Below are positions 1 to 10,650 of a stretch of 64,000 nt of DNA, one piece after another. The first letter of the stretch is position 1, and each line of letters opens with the position of its first letter. The stretch is taken from NCBI RefSeq assembly GCF_000247695.1, contig NW_004624732.1:41064692-41128691 (forward strand), written 5' to 3'. Position numbers and translations under genes: made by a program. The notes under the pieces are model-generated. The model did no database searches. It worked only from the letters and a program-made list of their open reading frames with translations, and was not told the origin of the DNA. Origin of the DNA: Heterocephalus glaber (lineage: Eukaryota > Chordata > Mammalia > Rodentia > Bathyergidae).

Positions 1-354
1 CATACAAGGAAAACACTAGGCTCAAGTGGTATTACTGAGGATTTTACCAAATATTTAGTAAAAAATAATACCAGTTCTATGCGAACTCTTCTAGAAAATG
101 TAAGGGATAGAAAATTTTTCCTCAGTAATTTGTTAAATGACAAATATTCTATTGCCATAAAGGAAATCAGAATTTTTATTTCTAAGTTCTCTTTAGATAG
201 AACAATAAACTAAGTCATACATGGTATCCTGGAATGTGCTCTCTACTTTAAGTAAGAAATTATAGGACTACATGTAACATCTATTACTACATAAATAATT
301 ATGTACTAGTTGTTTTTCACCTTACCAAATATTAATTTTTTTTAAGAATCAAAG

Positions 355-1010
355 TCCTTTTATTAAAAATATTAATTGTACATATTAACAGGGTTCAGGG
401 TGGCATTTCAGTGCACATATACAGCACCCACTGATCACATCCACATTCTTACATTCTTTTCATCCACGTAGCCCTTTTCAACCTCTAACAACCACTCCCC
501 TACATTCAGGTTCACTTTTCTTAAACATCCACACGAGAGAGAACTAAGTAGCACTTGTCTTTCTGCATCTGCCTTATTTCATGTAACATAACTCCCAGCT
601 CCATCCCTGGTACAAACAACAGGGTCTCATTGTTTTTTATACCTGAATAGTGTAGGTGTTCCTCACATTTTCCATTCATCAGTTGATGAGCACCTAGGTT
701 GATTTAACATCTTAGCTATTATGGGTAGTGCTGGATAAACATCCACACACGGGTGTCCCTTTGATGTGATGACTGTATCTCCTTTGGATATATTCCCAGA
801 AGTGGAATACCTGGATCACATAGTAGACCTATTTTTAGTTTTATGAGGAACCTCCATGCTGCTCTCCACTATGCCCGCACTAATTCACACTCCCATCAAT
901 GCTGTATGAGAGTTTCCTATTCTCCACATCCTTGTTAGCATTTTTTAAAAGAAATAACTATAGCCATTTTAACTACGGTGAGAGAGTATCTCATTGTAGT
1001 TTTGTTTGGC
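355..1010 (-). mobile_element. Old L1 fragment (end of ORF2 and 3' region)
   Basis: Read on the minus strand, the block has the familiar order of an L1 ORF2 end. First comes the subterminal ORF2 stretch (900-960), then the zone around 780-830 matching the conserved 'proper pairs of sites' stretch, then the 3' part with a polyA-like run near 337-345 on the plus strand. It is well diverged and carries no open frame. It ends before the GC-rich SPATA31 upstream region. Confidence 0.6.
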
Positions 1011-1149
1011 CTTTTCCTGATACAAATGAGAAAATGATGGAACTGAATATCACATTGTTTTGTTAAAAATATTAGATTGGTTTGTGAAAGGATGTAGGGA
1101 TTATACGTATCTATCTCTGTATGTATGGATATGGTGATTCTTAAGACCA

Positions 1150-1546
1150 CTTTGTGCAGTTTAAGAATTACAAATGTTATGAACTTATAAAAATATCATT
1201 GACATGTTAGCATCAGCCAGGATCTCAACTGGATCAAAGAGCCAGGTAATAACCTGTGTTCCAGGAGGAACAAATAGAAAATCGACTATGGTCTATCTCT
1301 GACGGGTTGGGCAGGTGGAGGCACAAGGAGGGGTCCAGAAGGCCCAGGAGGCTGCAGCACCCACTGTCCTGGAGGCTGGGGGAGGGGCGGGGCTGGGGCT
1401 GAGCCGCTTCTCCTCGCCCCTCCCCCACCCCAGGAGCCCTTTGTGATGAGGAGGACACAGCTCTGTGATGCAGGCCTGGGCCCTCCTCTTTAACCCCAGT
1501 GAGAACTCTCAGGGCTCAGTTGCCTGAGGGCAACACTGTGATCCAG
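1150..1546 (+). promoter_or_regulatory. GC-rich 5' region of the SPATA31 gene (probable promoter and 5'UTR)
   Basis: The 400 bases before the start codon are much richer in G and C than the surrounding DNA, especially 1310-1500. There is a G-rich stretch at 1375-1400 and a C-rich stretch at 1410-1435. A weak TATA-like CTCTTTAA lies at about 1486-1493, roughly 55 bases before the ATG. The transcription start cannot be placed from sequence alone. The promoter role is inferred from position. Confidence 0.4.
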
Positions 1547-1735
1547 ATGATGGAGAATCTTCTCATTACTCTGAAAAGCCTTAGCGCCACATGGCTGAGC
1601 CCCAGCCCCACTACCTTTGTGACCGATATGATCCTTGCCTTTGCGGGTGGAGTGGGGCTCTTCCTTTTGTTACTGCCCTGGCTCCAGGGTGAACCAACCT
1701 TACAACCATCTAGGAAAAATAGAAACATCAAAAAG
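1547..1735 (+). CDS. SPATA31: SPATA31 exon 1 (coding part)
   Basis: This exon encodes 63 codons and ends in AAAAG followed by the donor GTAAG. It holds the conserved start (MENLL), a Leu/Ser-rich stretch, and the single membrane segment that includes the motif GLFLLLLPWL. It ends in phase 0. The open frame continues upstream to 1499, but only through a non-ATG start, so the ATG at 1547 or 1550 is preferred. Confidence 0.85.
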
Positions 1736-4700
1736 GTAAGAAACTCTCAGTCCTGAGCCAGCAGAGAATGATTCTCTCCTTTTATCACAGTTTCAATTTT
1801 TCCAAGTCAAGTAGACAGACTGGTGAGAAGGAAAATTCAGAAAAGAACACAATATCCTTCCTCTGGGACAGGCAGGGCAGGGCAGGGGAAGTGGGCACCA
1901 GGACATCTGTCTGACAATCTCAGATCTCTGGGTGGTTTGCTGGCCAGGGTGAAGGAGAACACAGTAACTCAGTGGGTGAGGACTGGATCCCTGAGAGTTG
2001 GGGATCTTTGGGGAGGGCCAGGCCCTGAGCACTGGTTCATTGTCCCAGTCTCATGGCAGGTGTCTCAGGGCCCAGCCTTTGCTCTGTGCTGGGCTGAATC
2101 AGGGGCAGTGCTGAGGGCCTGAGTCCAGCCCCATCCTAGGCTACAGCTGCCTCTGGTCTCTAGCAGGTGAGATGCACCTGTAGAAGTGAGTTTGTTTTTT
2201 GAGCAGAGGATCAAGGACCTCTTACAGGGGATCTCATGTTAGAAAGTTGCTGTGTTTCTAAAAGAGGGACAGAAAAAATATTGAAATTTAAAAAATGAGT
2301 AAAAGGAAAGAAAAAACACCGGTTCCTTAATTCATTGTTGAGTAGCCTAATATTCGTGAGTACTGAATGTCTGCAGCTTGACTGAGGGAGGAGAATCCAG
2401 CCTGGGCCTCTCATTATTCTCCTTCTTTCTCAGCATCCAGTGCTGATGAGGTGGAAGAGCAGGAGTAGGAACAGGAGAAGGAAGAGGACAGCTGCTCTCC
2501 TAGGTAAGGCTCTGCCTTTCAGTCCTGCAGTATCAGAATTAACACGACCTCGCTTATCCCTCAGGGACCAACACCAGGGCTCCAAGGTTGTCAGCTGCAG
2601 AGCCCTGAGAGAGGGGCTCCTGGAGTGTCAATCAGCAGGGGGGATGCTTCTCAGGCTTCTTGCTCAGAATGAAGCTGTGCTGGGACAAAGAAGGGTTTTG
2701 TCCAGTAGGGGGCAGTGCAGGCAGCAGAAGAGCAGTACAGCCTGGATTTGGAAATGGGACCTCCAAGTCCAACTGAGGCCCAGCTGTTAAAATTAGCAGA
2801 GGCTGATTCCTTTGTGAGATGAGCCCATCGGTCCAGCACAGCACAGTTGTGGGGGCTGTGGATGTTGAGGGATGAGGAAGCACTTTGTACTGACCAAGCG
2901 CTGCCCATCTGTATTCTATGCAACCACTGTCAGCCAGGGCCCGAGGGCACTGGATAGCAGTGCTTAGTCTCTAGAGTCAGACCGCCAATGGTGTCCTCTG
3001 AGGGGACATTCCCTTCAGCCTCCTGTAAAATCCCAATCCCCTCCTTACCCTTCATCCTTTATAACCCAGTTTCCCGCGTCCCACCTTTTGCAGACTACCA
3101 GATTCACCGGAAGTTGGCTAAGAAGCTAATTCCCCTTCTGAAAAGGTAAAGAACTTTCCCCTTTCTTCTTTCCTTCTAAGGCCTGTGATGTCACAAAGCA
3201 GCATTGGTGTAACCTGGGAAGGGGAGATCCTGGGAGTGGGGCATGTTAAGGCCCTGGGGTGAGGAGTAGCAGGAAAACTAGAGTCGGGGTATGGGGCGGT
3301 GGAGGGGCCAGGGCCCAACTGAGCACACCCCAGCCCCCAGCTACAGTTACAACTCCTATTTATTGCAGATTGCCGAGGCTGCTCCCTGGCCAAGGAGGCT
3401 CTCAACAGCCCGCACACCAACACCACCCTGCTGATGCGGGTACCAGAGTACCTGTCACAGCCCCACAGCCCGATGGGGAGGAAGCAGACCCTGCTGCTCC
3501 GTCCCTGGTAGAGGTGGCCCCCTCTCCTCTCACTCCACACCTTCTACCTCCGGCCCCCTCTCCATCACCAGGCCCATCAGCAACCTCCTCCGATTTTGTG
3601 TGTTCACCCACACCCCTCACTGCCTCTCAGACCCCGGAGCCCCCGCTTCCCCTGGGAAGACTTGCACCCCGGCCACTTGCACTTTCCCTTTCCCCACCAT
3701 GTCCCCCAGATCCTGCCACAACCTCACAACCCTGGTGGGACACAAGAGAGAAGCCAGAACAGCAGTTCGGTCCTCAGCAGCTCTCATATCCCAAGATCCT
3801 GGGGGCCTGCTTTCAGCAGAAATGGGCCCAGCTTTTCTGGGGTCTGCCCTCTCTGCACAGTGAATCCATAGTGGCTGCTGCCTGGGTCTCTCAGAACCCT
3901 CCCATTCCATACCTTCCCACCTTCTTATTCAACAGACCCTCACCTGTTTGCCCAGTTCACATGCAGGCTCAAATGTTCCCGCTGCTTCCCCTGGCCCAGG
4001 CCCCATCCTGTCTGGAGCCCCGATGCCCACCCCAACCCCAGCCCCCAGCTCTGGGTCAGGCCCAGACTCAGACCCACCCCCAATCCTCCTCCCCCGTCCT
4101 GTTAGCACCCTCTCCGCCCCTCAGTAGGGGCTGTGAAGCATCCTGTTCTACATCCCATAACCCACACTCACTCATCCCAGCTGAAATTCAACACCCAGGA
4201 AGGCCCTCGTCGAAGAAACACCTAGAAGATGGGCGGACTGTTCCCTCAGCAGTCGGAAGCCCTCAGGAGGGTTACTGTCCCTCCACTTCCAACTTTTGCC
4301 AAGGCAAGGGTGCCGCTGCCACCCTTCGTGAGAGTTTTTCAATCAGCTCTGAGGACTGGGAAAAACTAGAGCAACACATTCGAAAACGTCATGTTCAACA
4401 CCAGCAGGACCTGCCCGGCAGGATCCAGGAGTCTCCAGAACTCCCACAGCCTCAGTGTGACTTAGCTCATTCACCTCAGGTAAAGGACAAACCCAGGCTC
4501 TCACAGTCATCTGTGTCTACAGGTGAATGCAGCAAGGATGTGCAGAAGATGAGGGCCCAGCTAAGGAAGGTCTCAGGCACGAATCTGGGGCATATTCTAG
4601 GCAAGGCCCCCAAAGATCTCTCCAGGCCCCTAGGAAGCTCCCCAGGGAAGGTTCTGGGGGCAACCTCTGAGGAATCAGAGAGAAACCTGATGTGGCCCAC

Positions 4701-6573
4701 GGACAGTGACACAAGAAATGACTCATTCGGAAGCAGAGATAAGACACGTCTAGAAGCCGAGCTGAAACCACATTTGGATGTGAAGATGGGGCAGATCCGT
4801 GAGGGGCTGTTCCCTCTGAGAGTGCGCCGGTCCTGGCTCGCTGTAAACAGTGTCTTTTCCAAGCCTCATACCCACAAGGAAACCAAAAATCCAGCATCCT
4901 CCAGGAGTCGGGAAACCTGTGTGAGCACGGTCCAGAAGTTTTTCCCCAATCCACACACTCTGCAGGACCTGGAGATGCAGGATGCAAGGCGTAGGGTGAG
5001 GCACAGGTGGGGCCTCCCCCTCAAACTCCTCAAGGTTGTAAACATCTTTAAGTCTACAAAGGCTGCACCTTCACCCTTTCCACAGTGTGCCCATCCCTCC
5101 TCCTCTGGCGGTGTGTCCTGGGCCAACTTGACAGTGGAGGATGATGCCACGTTCCTGGGAAAACCACCTCAGGGATGTCCGGGAGAGGAGGCGACAGTCA
5201 GGCAGTCTGTCCGCGCACTGGACAGTCCCCTTGTCTCCTCTCTTTTAGGTAAGGAGACCGAGAGGGCCCTGACAGCGATCCCTCTTGGTGATGGCCAGGG
5301 GTCCTCAGAGGCCCCCCTCACTAGACAGGACAGTGCGGGGCCTTCACAGCAACTCACATCCAGCCTCATGGGCAGAACCTGTGAGAGCAGGACCACCCAA
5401 AGGGTTGGCAGAGGCAGCCCAGAAATGCCCTTGCTTCCTGGAATATGTGCTGCCCAAGAGGCAGGAGAGCCAGGCCTTTGGGCAGACACTAGGAGCAACT
5501 TTCAGCACGGAGTGGAGGTCAAGTCATTGAGCCACTCTCAAGTCTGTGTCGCAGATGTCCACCTTCCAGACTCTCCCACTGACTCTCTCTGTTCTTCACC
5601 CTCTTTGGCGTCTGTGGTGTCCCAGTGCCATCAACACAACATGCCTCTAGGGGACATGCTAACTTCACAGCTGTCAGGTGACCTAATGGCAGACACAGGG
5701 AGCAACCCAGGGCAGCAGAAGCCCTGGATCCTGAAACATCAGCACTCACCAAAGAGCCAAAGCAAGACATCAGTCCCTGCTGACAAGCATGAGGTTGGTA
5801 GGAGCTCCAGCTCAGGAAAACATGAAGACAGGTTGGGAGACTTGGGGACCTCTGAGCCCACCCAGGATGGGGGAATAGAAGACACCTTAGAGAGTAAACA
5901 CCTTCAGCTCCCACAAAAGAAACCAGTCCCCTCAGAAGACTACTTCCAAAAAAGCATGAAGAAATTTCTACAGCAGGTTTTACCTAAGAAAGAGATCAAA
6001 GGGCAGGAAGACAACCAGAAAAATGGGAAGCCTGCACCCGCCAGGACCCAGAGTCAGAGACCAGCCAAAAACAGACCTCGTGTGGACCACAACACTGATG
6101 AGGCTCAATGGCTCAAGATAACACTTGGGCAGATGCCAGAAGCCAAAATGATGCTTCAGCATGAACTTTGTGCCTTGAAGTTCAATCAGCACAAAGAGGA
6201 AGGAGGTCACACCCCAGTCTCCCAGGTTTCCTGCTCCTCAGAGCACAGGAGAAAGCCAGGACATGCAGCCACCCGCAAGTGCCACAGCTGTCCTACCAGG
6301 CAGAGGCACCTCCGTGGCCAAGAGTCCTTGAAAACTGGACAGCTCAACAGTGAGCAGCAGGGCCAGAGGGATGCCCACCCGTCCTTCCCCATCAAGGCTG
6401 TGTCCCCAGTCAGCCCCTCCCAGTATGGCCCAACAGTGTCCAGGGCACCAGGCCAACAATATTACTGTCCAAGGCATGGTCTTCGGAGAGGTGTCTTGAC
6501 TGGACAACAGAGAAATTTCTCTCCAGTCTTTAGTAGGAAAACACATGTCCAGGAAAAAAAATTATCTATGTAG
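1547..6573 (+). CDS. SPATA31: SPATA31-family protein, four exons, intact
   Basis: The coding sequence is the join of 1547-1735, 2434-2503, 3094-3145 and 3369-6573. The total is 3516 bases, giving 1171 residues and a TAG stop. All introns are GT-AG, and phases 0, 1 and 2 match at each join. The start is an ATGATG pair, so the second ATG at 1550 is equally possible. Residues 1-63 resemble the SPATA31 N-terminus, with one hydrophobic membrane segment at about 27-46. A basic Arg/Lys-rich stretch (exon 2) follows, then a short exon 3, then a very long Pro/Ser/Gln-rich last exon. Family-like blocks in that exon are an EDWEKLEQHIRKRH segment near residue 434, RHRWGLP near 651 and YYCPRH near the C-terminus. 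Known members are testis-expressed and needed for germ-cell maintenance in mouse; the molecular activity is unclear. No frameshift or internal stop is seen, so it is probably functional. Which family member it is cannot be told here. Confidence 0.88.
2434..2503 (+). CDS. SPATA31: SPATA31 exon 2
   Basis: This is a 70-base exon between a pyrimidine-rich acceptor (CTTTCTCAG) and a GTAAGG donor. It encodes 23 codons dominated by Arg, Lys and Ser (for example RSRNRRRKR). That matches the basic juxtamembrane stretch that follows the membrane segment in this family. It leaves one base over for exon 3. Confidence 0.8.
3094..3145 (+). CDS. SPATA31: SPATA31 exon 3
   Basis: This is a 52-base exon with acceptor CTTTTGCAG and donor GTAAAG. 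It restores the frame from exon 2 and ends two bases into an Arg codon completed by exon 4. It encodes a short Leu/Lys-rich helix-like segment ending in LAKKLIPLLKR. The small size and position match the third exon of family members. This exon is assigned from splice signals and phase, so it is slightly less certain than exons 1 and 4. Confidence 0.72.
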
Positions 6574-6795
6574 AGGAAAATGATTTTTCTCGTTATGCAT
6601 CCAAGATATTTACTGTACCCCAATACATGGATGTTTCCTCCTAAGAGAAATGGCCTCTGTCTGCTCTGCACTTGGTGTGGGCTCTGGTGTCTACAAGGGA
6701 GCAGTGTGGTGGAGGTGACAGAGGGGTACAAGCCTATTTTCATCCTTAGTTCCTTCACTGATCCTTTTCCACTGCTCCCTGCTCCCCTATTGAAT

Positions 6796-6801
6796 ATTAA
6801 A
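6796..6801 (+). terminator. Polyadenylation signal ATTAAA of the SPATA31 gene
   Basis: ATTAAA is the second most common mammalian polyadenylation hexamer. It lies 223 bases past the TAG stop, and a T-rich stretch follows about 25 bases later. No AATAAA occurs between the stop and this point. Confidence 0.55.
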
Positions 6802-7029
6802 TTGTGATCTAACAAATATCTTGACTTTTTTTATGAATATGAGATATATTGAATACAAACATGTTCTAGAATTTGTAGAATTATATAAGTGCCAAGTTGT
6901 AACTATTTTAAAGCAAAAAAAAAGGAAAAACTGAGAAAATGGGTATGTTGAACTATCAGTGCAAGGGTGTTGGGATCATGATGCATGCTGTACTAGTGCT
7001 TTGTCTTTGACTCTGCAGTGAAGATAAAT

Positions 7030-7985
7030 GCTAGTCCATTTCCTGTTACTGTAGCAAAATACTTGAGGTAGGGTAACTTTATAAAGGAAAGAAGTTTATT
7101 TACCTCACAGTTTTGCAGGTACAAAAGTGTGTTAGTTTTCCTGTGCTGGAATTAAATTCTTGACAATCTCTGATTATAGGAGGAATTAGTTTATTTGGTT
7201 CATGGTTTCAGAACAGTCAATCTATGGTCAGCTGGTTCCAAGCCAGAAATATCATGAAGAAGTGTGTGGCACAAAAAAGATGCTTAGTTCATGGTAGATT
7301 GTAAACAGATCAGGGGAACAACACCAGAAAGGAAGGGACAGGGACCATATAGAAGAGATGACTGAAAGATATGGTGAATGTTTAAATTTAAAATAACATT
7401 ACACCAAAACATACATTGCCAAGAATGGTATATGTGTGTGGAAAGTGAGGTGGAGTATACTGAAAGGAATTAATGGCAATATATTTTTTACTGCCATATT
7501 TTTTTAAAATTTAAGCTGTCACTGTATTTTTAAAGTCACATCCCATATAATATACAAGGCCATACCTCCATGACACCCCTAGACACAACCAAAAGTGCTT
7601 CACTAATCTGCAAAGCAGTACTTAATCCAGTCAGGTTGACATGTCATCATTAATGGTCACGATGGACATGACACCATCACTAGCTCAGCTTTGGTGAGGG
7701 ACGACCTGATGGTAGATGATATTAGCAAGAATATTTGGGAGCAAGGGGTCACAATTCAAAACAGGAAACCTGAGAGAGATTCAAGGGTCAGGGTCCAACT
7801 ACTACAAAAACTTGCTTTCATGAGAATTTACTCCAGGACACGAGTTTTCCCTTCTAGGTCCTCACTAACTCAAAGACCTCCCGTTAGACAACAACTTTAA
7901 AGGTTCTATCAGTTTTCACATGGTCACACTGGAAACCAAGCTTTCAGCACCTGAACCTTTGTGTTTTACACTTAAACCATACCAA
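7030..7985 (-). mobile_element. Nested MaLR-type LTRs (one LTR inside another)
   Basis: The outer LTR runs from about 7030 to 7128 and resumes near 7665-7985. Its first part has the MaLR antisense hallmark (tract around GGAAAGAAGTTTATTT, then a CACAG). Its second part has the GGTGAGGG-type middle and the TCAAAGACCTCCC-type end. Between them, about 7129-7660, lies a second antisense MaLR/ORR1-like LTR with its own GTTTATTTGG hallmark and an end near 7620-7660 resembling the ORR1/MT terminus. An AT-rich block at about 7380-7555 interrupts the inner copy. Both are non-autonomous ERVL-related LTRs with no coding capacity. Confidence 0.5.
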
Positions 7986-7989
7986 AGAA

Positions 7990-9595
7990 GACTCAGGTCT
8001 TAATGAGGTTTAATATACATGGTTATGACCAGAGAAAAATGATGCTTGAGGAAAGAAAAGGAAAAGTCACCAAGTTTATCAAAAGGGCTTGAGAAAAATA
8101 CAATTATGAAGTAGAAATTGCTTATATCAATAAGAGAGATTTTCATTTCTAGAAGGAAAATAGTAAGAAGATAAATACATAGTCAAAACAAATTATACAC
8201 ATGTAAATTATATAAGTATTACATAGCTTATGTGAGAGAAACACAATAGGATAAGAGTTAGCAGCAGCAATTGGGTCAGAGTAAGGGATACGTAAATAAA
8301 GGAACCTATTTTGGTAGAGGGATTGCAAGTTTGCTGGCAAACATTCTAGTTTTTCATTTTTAGGAACTTGGAGTTGCTTGCAACTAAATCTATCCCAAAC
8401 ATGAAAATGAAAGTAATTTCTCTCCACAAAAGGCACACATTATTCTGTCAAAGCCCCATATTAGACCCTAACCATAGAAAGTAATCAAAATTTTGAATAT
8501 GGTTATATACTTAACACACTGAAAGTGAATAACAAGAAAAATTAAGGTCTAACATAGTGCTGCACATACTTTCTTGAAAGGTGCTCAGTAACTCTATTTT
8601 AAATGTTGGATACACCTAATCACCTATGCAATTACCAAAACACCAATAAAGCGGTAATAAGAAACAACAGAAGCAAAACATGTGATGATAAAGAGAACAG
8701 GGAAAGAACGAGAGAAGATAAGAAAACAAAATTAAAGAAGTAAAAAGGCAGTAAGTCAATGTGATTCTGACTGACTTACATACTTAGCTCTGTGAAGTAG
8801 TAGGAAGTAAACTCTAAGCTGGAGGTGGAAGATGATAATGAGACAGATGATGATAAATGTTGCTGCATTCTACCAACACAGATTGTGCACTATATCCAAA
8901 AGACACTATTAAAATAAAACACGATGTGCATGGCACTCAAAGTTATATAGCATATGTCAGAAGCACTAGAAGGAGAACCAAGAAGCAAATTTATATAAAA
9001 TCAAAATCCTGGAATGACTTAGAAATAGAAAATGCTTAATAGTTTAAGAATAGAATAAATGTGAGTAGATTAGAGTATAAAGGTAAAATGTAAAATAGTT
9101 GAGAGGAAAAGCTAGATCTCCTAGATTCCCTCTACTAAGCACTGTAAAATAAAAATAAAACCCTAAAGATTTATTCTTTTATGGGATTGAACTACATAAT
9201 TCCGACCTGGAGAACAATAGGTGCAGAAAAAGGCTGAGGTATAAAAATGAAAGGCAGAGAACTACATAGGATATGAAATCTACATCGGGAACTGACCGCC
9301 AATGCTAGGATCTAGGATCTAAATGCTCTCGTGCAGAATACTCATAAGGCAGAGGTGGGATGGCAAGGATGATAAGCCAAGATCGAGGGCAATTGCTTTC
9401 ATCCTAGCAAACCAAAGATGTCACTCTGAGACAAGCTGGGCACTATTCTAGTTCCTAGCTCCAAAGGAATGATGCAAATATTTTAGCTATAGGGGAAAAG
9501 GCAGGAATAAATGAAAGAGAGCTTGATCAGTCTCCTCAAGGAAACTGACTATTCAAAACAGAGTATGGATAGGAAAACCCAAGCACACTCTCAGA
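7990..9595. other. AT-rich intergenic DNA, nothing recognised
   Basis: I see no gene or clear repeat family here. The A-rich stretch at 8640-8760 may be an old retroposon tail, but nothing upstream of it identifies one. Open frames are short and lack family features. Confidence 0.5.
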
Positions 9596-9599
9596 AATG

Positions 9600-9712
9600 C
9601 TATTTTGATTTCAGTGTGTAGCTCAGTGGTAACACATTTGCCTAAGATGTACAAATCCCTGGTTTCAATACCCAGTATGACAACCAACCAATCAATCAAT
9701 CAATCAAATAAA
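9600..9712 (+). mobile_element. ID-type SINE (diverged) with (CAAT)n tail
   Basis: A TAGCTCAGTGGTAA A-box-like motif at about 9620 and a GGTTTCAATAC B-box-like motif at about 9661 are spaced as in tRNA-derived ID elements. The tail is a short CAAT repeat (about 9684-9706). Confidence 0.65.
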
Positions 9713-9724
9713 AGTGTTATTTCA

Positions 9725-9925
9725 AAGCCTGTACCTGCAGCACTACAGGAAGTTAAGTCAGGAAAGTCACAAATTCAAGCCCACCCTGGGCAACTTAGTG
9801 ACAAGTAAGACTCTATCTCAAAATAAAAGAAAAAGAAGACGATGGTTGTAGTTCAGTGCAAAGTCCCTTGGTTCAATCACCAGTGCAGCATAAGCAAAGC
9901 AAAACAAAACAAAATTGCTCATTGA
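9725..9925 (+). mobile_element. B1-dID composite SINE
   Basis: The left half (to about 9820) is B1-like: a 'gcaggaagttaagtcaggaa' type segment, then 'caagcccaccctgggcaa' and the ACTCTATCTCAAAA end. After an A-rich linker comes an ID-like half with GGTTGTAGTTCAGTG and GGTTCAATCACCAGTG, ending in a CAAAA repeat. It lies directly behind an ID element in the same direction. Confidence 0.65.
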
Positions 9926-10381
9926 TCGTAATCAACTAAGGCAAAGATGTAGCTCTATGAGAACAAGTTAAAACAGGTCAAAAAGACCAGAGAAAAAAAG
10001 AGCTAAGAAGAATTACTGTGGGGTTAGAAAAAAAGCTCAAAGTCTACTATGAAAAAGTAGTCAAAGTTTTATCAAATAAGATTAAGGAACAAATTATGCC
10101 AAGGACAATTTTTCTAGTTCAGCATGGAAGTGACTATTAGTTCATTCTATCTACTAGTTGTGATACTAATAAAGACACATAACTTAATAAACTGATTAGG
10201 GTAAGAGACAATCAAAATATCCCTGATAACATGACTGTTACCCTGAACTGACTGTGCATATGACCAAGTCTGTAGACTCTGAGATGTGCATCAAAGAAAA
10301 GATTATGAGGAAGACAGATGTTGCTTACATAGCAAGGTCTAGGCAATAAAGAATTCCACAGGGAAACAAAAACTCCATTTC

Positions 10382-10455
10382 TCCATTTTGAAGGGGACAT
10401 GAAATTCAGTTTGGGAGATATGCAAATTGAATATTTTGTCCCCTTCAAAAATGGA
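10382..10455. repeat. Inverted repeat able to form a hairpin
   Basis: Arm 10382-10399 (TCCATTTTGAAGGGGACA) pairs with arm 10437-10455 (TGTCCCCTTCAAAAATGGA) with one extra A. The loop is 37 bases. The flanking AACTCCATTT at about 10370-10380 is also complementary to the outer part of the right arm. I do not recognise a transposon family or a known non-coding RNA. Confidence 0.6.
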
Positions 10456-10650
10456 GTTTGTTACATATTTTTGCATACACAAAATTTAAAAAAACAGATA
10501 ACAGTACGGCCTCTTTAATGGGGTCTAGATGTATAAATTAAGCAGAAAAACCTTCAAATCTGCTATTATAAATATATTTTAAAAACCTGAATGTGTTAAA
10601 GAAAAAGAAGAATAGTACAATAACAACACAAGAAACAAAAAGAATAAATA

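Noticed and set aside
4476..5150. Several long minus-strand open frames opposite exon 4 of SPATA31
   Set aside because: They are shadows of the GC-rich, low-complexity coding exon. No start context or family features are visible.
9684..9706. CRISPR-like or regularly spaced repeats (also at 13040, 27919, 54314)
   Set aside because: They are simple tetranucleotide microsatellites, often SINE tails, and there are no spacers. The genome is eukaryotic.
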